Below, piece after piece: positions 14,301 through 24,335 of a stretch of DNA of 64,000 nt (position 1 is the first letter of the stretch; each line of letters begins with the position of its first letter). The notes beneath the pieces were generated by a model. The model ran no database searches, was not told the DNA's origin, and saw only the letters and a list, made by a program, of their open reading frames with translations. A program made the position numbers and the translations under genes. The DNA comes from Sipunculus nudus (taxonomy: Eukaryota; Annelida; Sipuncula; Golfingiida; Sipunculidae), in NCBI GenBank assembly GCA_026874595.1, contig CM049306.1, forward strand, positions 99,503,642 through 99,567,641, written 5' to 3'.

Positions 14301-16251
14301 TTTGAGAAAGATTAAGCATGTTCTTGTTGAGATATTGCACTTAAAAGAAAAATCCCCAATTGTGCTCTGGAAGCCATATTGGAATTCCAACAGGTGTGTA
14401 ATTCAATAGGGATTAAGTCCACATAGGCACCAATCATCCCTGTGAATTTGGGAAAGCTGAAGTATGTTGTTGTTGAGTATGGCGCACAACAGAAAATCAG
14501 TGAATGGGCTGTGGTGACCATATTGGAATTCCAACAGGTCTGTAATTCAATAGGTCTGGAGCCCTTATAGGTACCAATCATCTCTGTGTAAATGATAAAA
14601 GATCAAGCATGTTCTTGTTGAGATGTCAATGCGAAAGAAAATCCTCCATTTTGCTAGGGCGGCCATATTGGGATTCAGACAGACCTGTGAATTTTGGAAA
14701 GCTGAAGTATGTTGTTGTTGAGTTATTGAGCGTAAAAGAAAATCAGCAATTGGGCTGTGGCTGCCTTATTAAAATTCGAACAAGTCTGTAATTCGATAGG
14801 TCTGAAGCTCTCATAGGTACCAATCATCCCTGTGAATTTGGGAAAGCTGCAGTATGGTGTTGTTTAGTTATCGCGCGCAAAAGAAAATCAGCAATTAGGC
14901 TATGGTGGCCATATTCAAATTTGGACAAGTCTGTAATTTGATAGGTCTGGAGCCATCATAGGTACCAATCACCCCTTGTCAATCGGGGCCCTTATAACAT
15001 TCAGATATTGCCAATATTGTAGTCACAACACATGGAACTTCAGGAGGCCTACATTATACAAAGTGATAACGCCATACTAGGCCATGCATAGGCATACTTT
15101 GTTTTAAGTACACAAATTACCAAGCCAGGGGATGCAAAGGAAAACAGATGGTTCCTTTTTAATCAGGACTTTAATTAACTGTCCCAGTAACTTTAAAATA
15201 GTAATTAATTTTTCTTTTTTTTGGCAAAACTTAAGTAGCCTTTGTGATAATTACAATGAAAATGAAGTAATTATAGAGAACCTCGTCAAGGAGCATCTTG
15301 TATTTGTCTTTCTGTGCACGCATTCTTGCAACAAGCATCCAATTAGGTTGCCTGTCTCATTAGCCATAGCACTGAACAAAATTGACCAATAAACATTGAC
15401 TTAACTGGGTGAAAACATGAATATGGTGATAGCCAGTTGATGAGACAAACATTCCGGTTTCCATCCTTTGATGTAAGTACGTCCTTAAAAGGAGGGACAG
15501 GAGGATATGCTTCAAACTGTGGTTGTCACTGACCAGGCTACCGGTATGTAAATTAAAAGATGAACAGTGACATAAACATCCCTTTCATGCACAATTTTAG
15601 CCCTAACTCCCGTGCTCTCTTACTACGCTACGCTGTGCGAGAGCCGTAGAAGATGATTTGGGGATATTGGAGACATTCAACATGACCATTTAATTCTTAC
15701 ATTTCGTCTAAATATGTTGTAGGATCCTGAAGGATGCTGACGGAGGGGGGGGGGGGGGAGAGGGGTTGCTAAGCCTGTCAGCATCCATTTCTGGACTGCC
15801 ACAAACCTGGTGGTCAGTCAGTGGTTAAAATGAACAAAATGTTATACAGTCTCAATACTGTCTGACTTACCCCCCCCCCCCCCCCCATCTCAGGGGTAAA
15901 TACATTTCTTCTTTGATATTACACATCTTTCAGCATTTGGCAGGAATCTATCTTATATGCTTATATCTGACGAATTTTTGTACACGTATGACTGAAATTA
16001 GGCCTTTATTTTAATTTAAGTGTGATTGATATGTGGCGAAAATACAAGAAATTGCTGTCACCCAGCGACGGCCATGTTTGACCTTGGCAGTAAGGTCGAG
16101 AATTTGCCTCATATGCTCAGACACTGCACACTAAATACACAAAATAAAACACTTAGACGATGAAAGAAACTCTTAACAATATGCAGACCACGGGTTAATT
16201 CCATTTATCTTACCATATTGGCGTAAACTGGGTGGCCGATCTGGAGAACAT
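5251..16251 (-). CDS. ATP5F1C: mitochondrial ATP synthase F1 subunit gamma, seven coding exons
   Basis: This is the central rotor shaft of the F1 motor: it turns inside the alpha3-beta3 ring and couples proton flow through Fo to ATP synthesis in the mitochondrial matrix. Spliced coding order on the minus strand is 16251-16214, 13955-13921, 12404-12273, 9644-9443, 8673-8530, 6406-6186, 5354-5251. The total is 876 nt (291 residues plus TAA), close to the length of animal gamma subunits, and every junction keeps frame with GT/AG borders. Exons 1-2 encode an Arg-containing mitochondrial presequence. Exon 3 encodes the N-terminal coiled-coil helix ([11 protein letters not shown]). Exon 4 has the conserved SDRGLCGA loop. 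Exon 7 has the family signature [14 protein letters not shown] in the C-terminal helix. The start ATG is the first in frame with the presequence. Introns 3 and 5 are swollen by mobile elements. Identification is secure; the untranslated ends are inferred. Confidence 0.95.
5355..6185 (-). other. ATP synthase gamma intron 6
   Basis: 831-bp intron with good borders. It contains a short tandem duplication of an ATGCATGGAAGAGAT word near 5650-5690. No other element is recognised. Confidence 0.7.
6186..6406 (-). CDS. ATP5F1C: ATP synthase gamma, coding exon 6
   Basis: 221 bases from acceptor TGTGTTTCAG to donor GTATGG. They encode (R)[15 protein letters not shown], an acidic central stretch, then [21 protein letters not shown] and SKNA(G). 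The [17 protein letters not shown] stretch is a hallmark of the family just before the C-terminal helix. Confidence 0.95.
7285..8432. mobile_element. GGTGGCGCCACC satellite-bearing element in intron 5
   Basis: The left end has a 7-bp-stem hairpin (GTAGTCG...CGACTAC, 7285-7303) followed by TATCCGCCAAAA (7307-7318). The right end is a hairpin at 8401-8432 (AGTATCCGC...GCGGATACT) whose outer arm repeats TTTTGGCGGATA, so the two ends are inverted repeats of each other. The body consists of ~275-290 bp units. CCACTGCAGAGATA words recur near 7490, 7779 and 8051, and each unit carries GGTGGCGCCACC or a near match (7560-7571 and 7971-7982 perfect). The body matches the array at 49.1-50.6 kb. It has no coding capacity. 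It fills about half of intron 5 of the ATP synthase gamma gene. Confidence 0.75.
8530..8673 (-). CDS. ATP5F1C: ATP synthase gamma, coding exon 5
   Basis: 144 bases between acceptor TTTTTTAG and donor GTGAGAAA, in phase 2 on both sides. They encode (R)[18 protein letters not shown], then [13 protein letters not shown] and [12 protein letters not shown](R), part of the Rossmann-like globular portion of the gamma subunit. No stop lies in frame. Confidence 0.93.
9443..9644 (-). CDS. ATP5F1C: ATP synthase gamma, coding exon 4
   Basis: 202 bases from acceptor CTTTTAAG to donor GTGTGT. They encode (A)[17 protein letters not shown], then [18 protein letters not shown] and on to [10 protein letters not shown](R). 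The SDRGLCGA block is highly conserved in gamma subunits. The long open frame here (9364-9582) runs past the donor into intron sequence, so its C-terminal part is not coding. Confidence 0.95.
10303..12253. mobile_element. non-autonomous hAT-like DNA transposon (1951 bp)
   Basis: Perfect 12-bp terminal inverted repeats CAGACATGGGGT (10303-10314; complement 12242-12253) are flanked by a perfect 8-bp target duplication GACAGCAT (10295-10302 and 12254-12261). Just inside both ends are runs of TAATAG repeats on the same strand (about 10315-10445 and 12118-12240). The interior is very AT-rich and has no long open frame, so it cannot encode its own transposase. An 8-bp duplication is typical of hAT elements; P and Merlin also make 8-bp duplications, so the superfamily is an inference. 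It lies inside intron 3 of ATP synthase gamma, 11 bases from the exon 3 donor, and accounts for about three quarters of that intron. Confidence 0.88.
12273..12404 (-). CDS. ATP5F1C: ATP synthase gamma, coding exon 3
   Basis: 132 bases between acceptor TTTCTACAG and donor GTATGTAC. They encode the N-terminal helix of the shaft: [18 protein letters not shown], then [25 protein letters not shown]. Its donor is only 11 bases from the target duplication of the hAT-like element that fills most of the following intron. Confidence 0.95.
12405..13920 (-). other. ATP synthase gamma intron 2
   Basis: 1516-bp intron. Several short open frames are present (for example 13418-13639, +), none with recognisable content. 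A TGACGTCA palindrome occurs near 13473. No repeat was recognised. Confidence 0.6.
13921..13955 (-). CDS. ATP5F1C: ATP synthase gamma, coding exon 2 (35-bp microexon)
   Basis: Acceptor CTATTTTCAG and donor GTAAGTTGAC bound a 35-base exon. It completes a Cys codon and encodes [11 protein letters not shown] plus one base. RGMATLKD corresponds to the RNMATLKD-type junction between presequence and mature protein in animal gamma subunits. Confidence 0.85.
14200..14988. repeat. 145-bp tandem array in ATP synthase gamma intron 1
   Basis: The phrase GGCCATATTGGAATTCCAACAGG and its variants recur near 14225, 14370, 14516, 14661, 14762 and 14906, a period of about 145 bp with one shortened unit (101 bp). 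Each unit also repeats AATAGGTCTGGAGCCCT, ACCAATCATCCCTGTG and AAGAAAATCAGCAATT words. There is no coding capacity; open frames here are translations of the repeat. Confidence 0.85.
15732..15786. repeat. hairpin with a 14-G run in the loop
   Basis: GGATGCTGAC (15732-15741) and its exact complement GTCAGCATCC (15777-15786) flank a loop containing 14 consecutive G (15745-15758) and further G-runs. A 17-C run follows at 15870-15886. It lies in intron 1 of ATP synthase gamma. Confidence 0.7.
16214..16251 (-). CDS. ATP5F1C: ATP synthase gamma, coding exon 1
   Basis: 38 coding bases from the ATG (16251-16249) to a GTAAGAT donor. They encode [12 protein letters not shown] plus two bases of the next codon. 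The peptide is short, hydroxylated and Arg-containing, as expected for the start of a mitochondrial targeting presequence. It is the least conserved exon; the call rests on frame, a good donor and position. Confidence 0.75.
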
Positions 16252-16440
16252 GGCTGCACAGGTTTACTATCCTTGTCCGAGGGCTACACCAGCGCCCTCT
16301 ATTCAATGTCAAAGGCCACAAGGGGTCAGCGTAGTTACTGTGGCTATCGCTAGATGGCGGTAATTGCCGAGCACTCGTTTCCTCTTCAAAAACTGCGCTA
16401 ATTGAGATATAATATATTGACAAATATTCCTTCTCATGAC
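16252..16440 (-). promoter_or_regulatory. probable promoter / 5' UTR of ATP synthase gamma
   Basis: Sequence immediately upstream of the start codon is richer in GC than its surroundings and has no TATA box. On the plus strand AGATGGCGG (about 16352) gives the CCGCCATCT core of a YY1-type site in the direction of the gene; such sites are common near starts of nuclear genes for mitochondrial proteins. The transcription start is not determined. Confidence 0.35.
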
Positions 16441-16620
16441 TTTATAAAATACATAGAATACTATATATATTTATATATTATAAAATTTATATGGAACGAT
16501 GGTATTGGGGATGTTATTCCATGCTAAATAAAGAATCAACAAAAGGAAAGAAACAAGTTTATTAAACAGTCATGCTGAGCTGAGATAACCCTTTTTGATT
16601 GTTTGCGACTCGATAAGGTA

Positions 16621-17589
16621 CAGTGGCGGATCCAAGGGGGGGGGGGGGGGGCACAGGGGGCGATCGCCCCCCCTAGATTTTTTTTTCAGGCTCATGAAAA
16701 TTGCAAATTGTTTCAAGGTTTTCTTGTAAAAGGTACTTTTTTTACCTTGCCTTTATTAACTTCTTGACAGTGAAATATTACATCAAGAATTCAGGATAGT
16801 CAGCACTGCATTAAACACACACGGAACAAACAGTACCAGAAATAACAACTTGTCACATGAGTAAATGCCCAATGAATAAAGTCTTATATCTCTGATACTG
16901 TGTCCACTTGAAGCTAGTCCTTGTACTGGCAGCGCTGGAAGATAAAGTCCAGTACACCAGTGTCTGGACCATTTATATACTAGGAAGTCACGAGGTATAA
17001 CAAGGTGACAAATGGTTTTAAACTTTTAGAACTTTTCAGACAAACTGAAGTGATTAAGGCCTATATTCTAAAACTTCTGCTTTGTTTCCAATTTATTAGA
17101 AACAAAAAAAGTCTGGTTTAAGTGCCCGAAAATGCTCAAATTTGATTTCTTAATCATCATAACTTCAAAAAATTTCCTCACCATGTGAGGGGGACACCCG
17201 CTCCCACACCATCAATAGGACAAACAGAAGTGATTAAGGCCTATATTCTAAAACTTCTGCTTTGTTTCCAATTTATCAGCAACAAAAAAAGTCTGGTTTA
17301 AGTGCCCGAAAATGCTCAAATGTGATTTCTTAAACATCATATCTTCAAAAAATTTCCTCACTGTGTGAGGGGATAACCCCTCCCACACCCTCAATACAAC
17401 ATACAGAAGAGCCCGAAAATGCTCAAATTTGATTTCTTAATCATCATATCTTCAAAAAATTTCCTCACCGTCTGAGGGGGACACCCCCTCCAACACCCTC
17501 CCCCCTCGGGCGCTATGCGCCCTCGTCCACCATGCAAGCTAGAATCTGAGTCGTTGCCCCCCTAGCAATTTGTTCTGGATCCGCCACTG
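16621..17589. mobile_element. inverted-repeat DNA element with CAGTGGCGGATCC ends (969 bp)
   Basis: It begins CAGTGGCGGATCCA (16621) and ends with the complement TGGATCCGCCACTG (ending 17589). GGTA flanks it on both sides (16617-16620 and 17590-17593), a possible 4-bp target duplication. The inside holds two near-identical ~180-bp copies (about 17037-17215 and 17217-17398) that start with ACAAACNGAAGTGATTAAGG, and a third partial copy (about 17408-17510). It has G16 next to the left end and no transposase frame. Related ends occur at 40423-40628 and, alone, at about 22020. Confidence 0.75.
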
Positions 17590-18668
17590 GGTATATATGA
17601 AAAATCTTATCTGGTAGATTTTTTTATAATAATTTTCAATTTATTTTTCAATTCCATATATTTATTTTTTTCTTTGTCTCGACACGGAGGGATAAGTTAA
17701 TATATGGTTACTTTTGTCAACCGGGTGCACGTCATGCAGTCGGGTAGTATATTATACAAAACATATAGGCAACCCAAGTTCATCTTAATAGGCCTAAAGT
17801 TTAAAATGAAAATAGTAAATACGACTGGGGAAAGAGTAATCTTTTAAACTGGAATCATGGTATTTTTATAACGTGAGAAGTCTGGACGTGGAGGCGTTAA
17901 ATCTGCTCTCTACCAATTTAATCTGTAGAGCCAGGTCTGACGAGAATGATTTATATCTTTGATAGAGCAGATTTCAACTCAACCAGAAACAAAATTAAAG
18001 ATTCGTTTAAAGATATTGAGGAAGCTGCTGCTTGCCTGGGTGAGAATGATAAATTTGTGAGAAATCAAAGTCCTGTCTAACTGCTCTAATTGGTGAACAC
18101 ATTTCCACCTATAGGTATTAATATACAGATAAGAATTAATGTACAAGCCAATTTCCAAATAACTAAGGGTGTGCGATATTATCAGTATATATATATCAGT
18201 ATATTGGGACACGGTAATCCGCATATTGTGTATCGCAGCATAGTTTTTATATATCGACATTTTTATATTATTCAAAAGTGACTGAAACTGCATGATCAAG
18301 GCTGAAAGTGAAAGCCGCCAACGTGTCTGAAGACACTCCGCGGGCCGATTAGGCATATTTTTGGAAATTTCCAAATGAGCTTGGTGAACCAAATGATCAA
18401 AGGTCCGTCCCAGGGTATTGATTTTCTACTCTATGATATCTTGGTACCTAATAAGAAAGAAATCCTACAGAAAAAGAAAATTATTATTAATAATTATATA
18501 TTAATATTCTTTATTTTTGTGTACCAACAGGAAGTGTCAGTTGAAAAGTATTATTGACCAAGAACATCAGCGTTATACGATGTGGTATACGACCGTGGTT
18601 GTGCACACAATGTATCCTACTCATTGTGAAACCATAATCCGTTTCATCACCTGCTGTACGTCCACCCG
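17590..18668. other. intergenic, no recognised gene
   Basis: AT-rich. The 137-codon minus-strand frame at 17979-18392 covers a GTGCGATAT...ATATCG low-complexity stretch (about 18166-18260) typical of old DNA-transposon ends and is not taken as a gene. Confidence 0.4.
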
Positions 18669-20394
18669 TTTTTAGCTCGGTTGACTATAAGTCATCTGAG
18701 CTATAGTCGTGGTCCTTTGCCCGTCGTCCATCCGGCCGTCCGTCAATTCGTTAACAGGGCACGTTTTGAAACCGTTGGACCAACGAATCCAAAATTTTGC
18801 ATACATTCGTTCCTTCGAGATATTAAGGATAAACCTCCGTTTTCAATTAAAACCTATTGTTACACTTAAAGACCACCAATATCAAAACCACTGACCTGTT
18901 TTAATCATATTTAATATGCATATTCTTCCGTACATTTTCTATGTACATACAAAAAAATAGGTCAGTATTGCTTAATTTATGGACCCAAACATAATGCACT
19001 TTTTAAAAATCAGGAAATATATTTACTCACTTAACATGAGAATTGCTGAAGTTAGAGACTTTTTTCAGGGATATAACTTTATTTAACAAGATTCAATTGT
19101 AAACGTAAAATTAGATCTGAATATTGCAAATTTTTAAAAGTTATCAGCAAAAATATAAAAAAAATATTACCTTAAATTTTGTCCAAATTTGGCCACGGCA
19201 CGTTTTTTCCCTGTAAGCACTGTTGATTGAATTATCACAGCATATATACATAAGGATTTAGTCTGTTAAATCCGAAATTTTAAAGGAATTGTTTGAAAAG
19301 AGTAGCTCTTATTCAAGTTTTCATTCACCATGTGAAGTATTGTTTACATCAAGTCCATCTAGGACAGCCTTCACCTGTGTTATGTAACCCACTCCAGGCA
19401 GCTTGTCTTGGCACAACTTAGCAAAAAAAATAGATGAATGTTATAATTTTCTGTATTTGATTCATTCTTATTCTAGGCTTTTGATAAATTTGTGTCACAA
19501 TGTGGTGTATTGCTATGAAAGTGTTGATGTTCATTAGATAAGGAATCCCTTACTTCTGAAGAGTAGAAGAGTAAAAACTTCACCAGGTGTGAAATTGAAT
19601 ATTAATTCCAGTAATAAATTATAGCTGAGATGGTAATTAGCATAATGATATTGTTTGTCCCTCATTCAAGCAACAGTCTGTATACTTTAATTGAAAATAT
19701 GTTTTTATTTTATCAAATTTACTGAATCTTTTATTTCAGTGAATAAAATTAAGCATGTACTGAAAAATCCTATGTACAAAACTTTTTAATTGTGATTTAA
19801 GGAAGAATCTTAAAGAAGCCATGCTATTGCATTATTTTCTTTAAATTCAGTTTAAACATTTGTGATTAAAAAATAATGAAATATATATGTATGCATAATA
19901 TGACCTGATGTGAGCTAAACTGGATAAATAATAATGCAACTTACAATTCTGATATTTTTAACTTACATTTTCAGATTATTTTATTACAAATTAATAAAAA
20001 TTAAAAAAAAATTAATCTGATAAAAACTATTAATTGAAAAAGTAGATATGCAAAAAATAGGGTTTACTATAAACTTAAATGCATAATTCCCCTGAAAGTG
20101 AAATAAAGGTATTAGCCCATTCTGTCCACTTCCCTGTCCATCTGTTAATTTTTCATGTGCATCACAGTATCTCGAAATTTTCACTGTTTTTCTTCATGAT
20201 AGGCTTTCCGGAGTATTAGTTCTGCAATCATATACATGTATTTAGAACTTTACTATGACCAAGTAGGAGGGCCATTTCCTCTTCTCTTATGCTTATACAT
20301 ATGAAAACATTACAATAGAAATCAGCATATTTTTTCCATTTGCTAAAATTTAATACTTCATCTGAGCGCCGTGACCCATGGGTCTCTTGGTTGT
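18669..20394 (+). mobile_element. T-run/AGCTC-ended interspersed element, copy 2 (forward)
   Basis: The left end is TTTTTAGCTCGGTTGACT, pairing with AGTCATCTGAG, then a TCCGTC-rich stretch as in copy 1. The right end (20361-20394) has TCTGAGCGCC next to GACCCATGGGTC, the same hairpin 2 module. Unlike copy 1 the body shows no clear tandem array and is mostly AT-rich. Boundaries are inferred from the shared ends. Confidence 0.55.
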
Positions 20395-20934
20395 TAATAA
20401 TTTTCTTTAAGTTTAGATTTTAGATATTTTTTTTTCAAACTACACATTGGAGAGACAACCCTACATGGCAATCAAGAATTTAACAATAAATCCCTAGTTT
20501 ATGTTTCACAACTTTTTGTCTCTTCACAATGATCTGGCAGATATGATGTATCCCATCATGTGAAGCCATCTTTGTTTTAGCTGGTTATATTTTTAGAGTG
20601 TTTACATGAAATCATCCAATTGGCAGCTGTCAGTTGAGGCTGTTTTTGTATGTGACCAATGACCTTGACCCCCAAAAGTGGGTCTGATATGTTGTGAAAT
20701 GTAGACTGAATTCTCATATTTTTAAATAAATATGTTTCTTAAATAAGGTGTAAAGTAGTTATTTATTTACCTTGTCGAAACTTAGGTCCTCTAATTCTTC
20801 ATTATACACTTTAATTTTTCACTTTAAATGTAATTAATAAAATTCGTCATAGCAAAAAACAGGTGTATGGACATGAGATGAAACGGACTATAGTCTAGAA
20901 AAATCTTATTGCAAAGTTACATATGTATTATGGA
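20395..20934. other. intergenic, nothing recognised
   Basis: AT-rich. A TGACCAATGACCTTGACC word near 20655 resembles the half-sites of the satellite elements but is isolated. Confidence 0.35.
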
Positions 20935-21499
20935 AAGCCTCGGTCACAACCCGCTGCGGTCACCGCATACCATAGAGTACCGCACGGTTTTGGGGACCGC
21001 AGGAATACTAAAGCATCGGTCACAACCAGCTGTGGTCACCGCACATCGTAGATCACCGTTCGGTTTTTGAAACCGGAGGAATACTTATGCGGCCGACGTG
21101 CGGGAACGGCACGGCGTCTTCCTCATTCTCACGGCCTTCGCACGGTAAAGTAAGCTAACCCTGCGGACGCCGCAAGATAACCTTGCGGAAGCCGCAAAAA
21201 CCCCTTACGACAGCCGCAGGTACGCCGTACGTCCCTCGGGTAGCCGAGCAGGCGTTAAAAATCGCACGGGTATCCTGCGACATCCGCACGTCTACTGTAC
21301 GGTGCCCGTACGGAGCCCGTAGGTTGCTACCTGACGCACGGCCGCCGCATCAACTTAAGCGCTTGCGCTTATGTCAGTTACGGTCGTTGCGGAGCCCCTG
21401 TGGCCTTGGAAAAACGCACGGTTGCCGTGCGTCTACCGCACGGAATTGCCTTAAAACACTCGCCGTACGGCGACCGTATCCTGGTTGTGACCGAGGCTT
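20935..21499. mobile_element. GC-rich MITE with 17-bp perfect inverted ends (565 bp)
   Basis: The ends are AAGCCTCGGTCACAACC (20935-20951) and its exact complement (21483-21499). The left terminal ~76 bp is tandemly duplicated (CGGTCACAACC at 20941 and 21017). The body is full of CCGCA/GCACGG/TACGG words and CpG dinucleotides, in sharp contrast with the AT-rich surroundings. The 136-codon frame at 21183-21593 only reflects this composition and runs off the element. No target duplication is obvious. No transposase is encoded. Confidence 0.8.
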
Positions 21500-21755
21500 A
21501 AGGAACAATAAAAACACCCATTTAAAAATTTATTTTCTGTCAACAATATGTAAGTACCTAGCTACATTACCAACTGGGCCGAACCTCCATTAGAAAGTGA
21601 CATATAAGACAATAGAAGAAGCAACGAGAACAGATACCGGAGCTACCCCAAAGTCGTTAAGATGCGATAACAGCGACATCACCCACTGAAACACCTTGGA
21701 ACACTAGACTACAGATAAGGCGGGCATGAAATACCAACAGGAGTCCTTCATAAGT

Positions 21756-21955
21756 GTGAGGAAGAACTTGCATCCATGTCGTCAAGGCTTCAGAGAAAGA
21801 AGAAGCTGTGAGACCCAACTCCTGCCGTTTTGTGACTCTCATGAGGTAGCTTCCACACCAGACAAAGGAATTCAGACGGACATGGTTATGCTGGATTATA
21901 CTAAGGCCTTGACAAGGTGCCCCACGAGTGTCTTTTTCGAAAGCGTAATATGATA
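21756..21955 (+). pseudogene. LINE reverse transcriptase fragment (forward)
   Basis: The translation contains QGFRERRSCETQLL, followed by DKGIQTDMVMLDYTKA, which matches the fingers and the start of motif A (the D-x-x-K-A-F-D-x-V region) of non-LTR retrotransposon reverse transcriptases. A one-base loss at about 21908 shifts the frame inside motif A, and the similarity resumes in the next frame (DKVPHE-like). It is a short dead fragment; neither the 5' nor the 3' part of the element is present. Confidence 0.7.
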
Positions 21956-22189
21956 GACTTCAATAAAGGTATTATAACAACAATAAAGGTATTTTAACAA
22001 ATCAACAACTTACCAAGCATTGGCGGATCCAGAGGGGGACGATACTGTGCACGACAAATGTTCAATATGATCAGATCAAATGAGACAGTCATTTAGAACA
22101 ATACCTAAATATTTCATCTTAGTACATTGTTGTAAGGCCGTTTGGTTCAGTGTAATTTCCAGTGGAAAATAAGACATGTATCGCGATCT

Positions 22190-22698
22190 GAACAGTTACG
22201 AATAGGTTTTGTTAATTTGTTTTGTATGAACCATTCGCACAAATTATTTACTCGCATTTGCAATTCTTTCTTAACATTCTGAGGATCAACACTAGTGAAA
22301 TAACAGTATCATCACCGATTTTATTACAATGTCAGTTTCCGACGTGTTTGTTCATGTCGTTCACGTAAATAAGAAAAAGGATGGACCTAGTAGATGGGAG
22401 CCTGGGGGATGCCCATATCTGTGCATTTTAACGCCGATGAATTGTTACCACTCTTCACAGAATGGGGTCTTCGTTGAAGATAATTAGCCAACAGGTTATA
22501 AGCGCCATCGTTTATTTCATACATACGGGGTTTAGCTAACAATATATCATGATCAATTTTATCAAAACATTTTCTTATATCGAAGAAAAAACATGCACCG
22601 GAGTACTGTTTTCTGTTTCGACCTTCTTGCCTAGCATTGACAACTTTGTGCATGCTGGTTTGAGTAGAATGGTGGGCCAGAAAGGCAAGATTAGTCAC
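22190..22698 (-). pseudogene. LINE reverse transcriptase fragment (reverse)
   Basis: Reading the minus strand from 22698: FLAHHSTQTSMHKVVNARQ, then FFDIRKCFDKIDHDIL (motif A with its catalytic Asp), LLANYLQRR, and GIPQ (motif B). The frame breaks right after GIPQ. The similarity continues in other frames as LFLIYVNDM and GDDTVISL (motif C) and then a thumb-like NLCEWFIQNKL-type stretch split by more shifts. It is a decayed non-LTR retrotransposon of a different lineage from the forward fragment 300 bases away. It is inactive. Confidence 0.8.
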
Positions 22699-22699
22699 G

Positions 22700-23395
22700 A
22701 GAAATCGTGTCGTATTTTATAAGATGTTGCATTATTTATTCATGAATAATTGGGAATGTGTGGTAATATTGAAATTGATCTGAATTGAATCTAATCACAA
22801 ACACACAAACAGATAGACAGATAAAGAGAGACAGACAGCCAGACAGCCAAAAGAAAATTATCATCCTCTTACTTACTTACTGGAGCTCCCGCTGATCGAA
22901 TTAACATGAAAATTACGATTTTTGTTGATTCTTTTTATTGCTCACATGCAATAGAGTTACATGCACTGTTAATATTACATAATGTATAAAACTACTTGTA
23001 ACATGAATGATCAGCTCTGCCGTAGCCTTGTTCGCGGTCTACATTGAGATCATTGTATTTAATTGTATACAGTCTGAAAGCTGGAGCCATATACGTATCT
23101 GTTGCCATAGGAACAGCCACGTAGAAACTAATGTGTTAGTCCCCAGTACTGATAATTATGACTGTGATGGTGTACAGAACATCACCAGATTGTTGCCAAC
23201 ATCCTATTATTGTACAGCTATTGTTGTCTGGTAAAATAATTTTTTATCTATTAGATTAACATTATCCATAACGGCCACATATAGCAACAGAAGGCAAGTT
23301 TGAATACGATATAGATATGATTTAACATGGGCTGTCAGTATCAACAGGATTCAGCATGTCCATAACCTTTTCCTTAAATCACTTATACAGGTCAC
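22700..23395. other. intergenic, no recognised gene
   Basis: A short AGACAGAYAG-type simple repeat lies near 22805-22850. Nothing else is supported. Confidence 0.35.
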
Positions 23396-24080
23396 AATAG
23401 TTAACATTAATCTCAGTCACTGCATGTCCGGATGTGTCCCTGCTGTGGAGCTTTACCCAATTCCTAAGCCTGCTTATGATTTGGGCCTCTTTTAAACTCC
23501 GGGATCTGTCACTGCTATGGACCCCTCCAACCTTTTGTATCTGCCATTGATTTCGGCTTCATTCCATATATCTAAAACTGTCCCAGTTCCGACCCCTTTC
23601 CCAAGTCCTTGATCTGCCCCTGTTTGGTAAGCTTTTCAAGTTCTTGGATCTCTTCCATCTTTGAACCCGTTTCCAAAATCCTTGACACCCCCCCCCCCCC
23701 CAATTAAGACACTCCGATATTCCCCGATATAGACACTTATCAAATTTCTGGAACTGTCCCTGTCCGATATAGACTCTTATCAAATTTCTAGAACTGTCCC
23801 TGTTTCTACTCCGTTCTCTTCCTGGATCTGCCCATCCTTACAATTCCGGGATATGTCTCTGAATTAGGCCCTCATTCTGGTTTACTGAATCTGCCCCTTA
23901 TTTAGACTTTGTTTTAACAAGGAATAATAATATGTGCAAGCTTTTGTATATTTTTTTTCCCATTCCTGGACGTACACCTGAATTAGACTACATTTTTAAA
24001 TTCCTGTATCGGTCTTTATGTTCGACCCCTTTTCAAATGCCTGGATTGACATTTTGAAATTCTTTGCCTCTGTCGCAGTT
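23396..24080. repeat. degenerate short-period tandem repeat
   Basis: Variants of 'CTGGATCTGYCCCTG...GACCCYTTTYCAAATTC' recur every ~50-60 bp through this stretch, heavily diverged, with a C14 run at 23688-23701. It looks like an old minisatellite. No gene is visible. Confidence 0.6.
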
Positions 24081-24273
24081 AAACCGTTTTTGCAAAAAAA
24101 AAAAAGAAATATGAGGTGCTCCTACAGAAATATAAATACAAATTAAACAACAAGTAAATCGTATTCGTATGTATATATGGATGAGGAAAAGTGAGGTTAA
24201 TGGGCCCCAGAAATGAAATGCAGGCAGGGTTTCAAAGCCATCACGTTTCGTTCTGGTTACTAACTACACTTAT

Positions 24274-24279
24274 TTTATT
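24274..24279 (-). terminator. candidate polyadenylation signal of the GPCR gene
   Basis: The minus strand reads AATAAA about 57 bases after the stop codon of the GPCR open frame, a position fitting a short 3' UTR. Confidence 0.4.
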
Positions 24280-24335
24280 AAATTAAGGGACATACTTATA
24301 AAACACTTGTAAATACATTGTCTGTTTCATATAAA

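Noticed and set aside
17979-18392. 137-codon minus-strand frame
   Set aside because: Covers AT-rich and transposon-end-like sequence; Ile/Tyr-rich composition reflects the DNA.
21183-21593. 136-codon Arg/Pro-rich frame
   Set aside because: Lies in the GC-rich MITE, where stops are rare because of composition, and runs past the inverted end.
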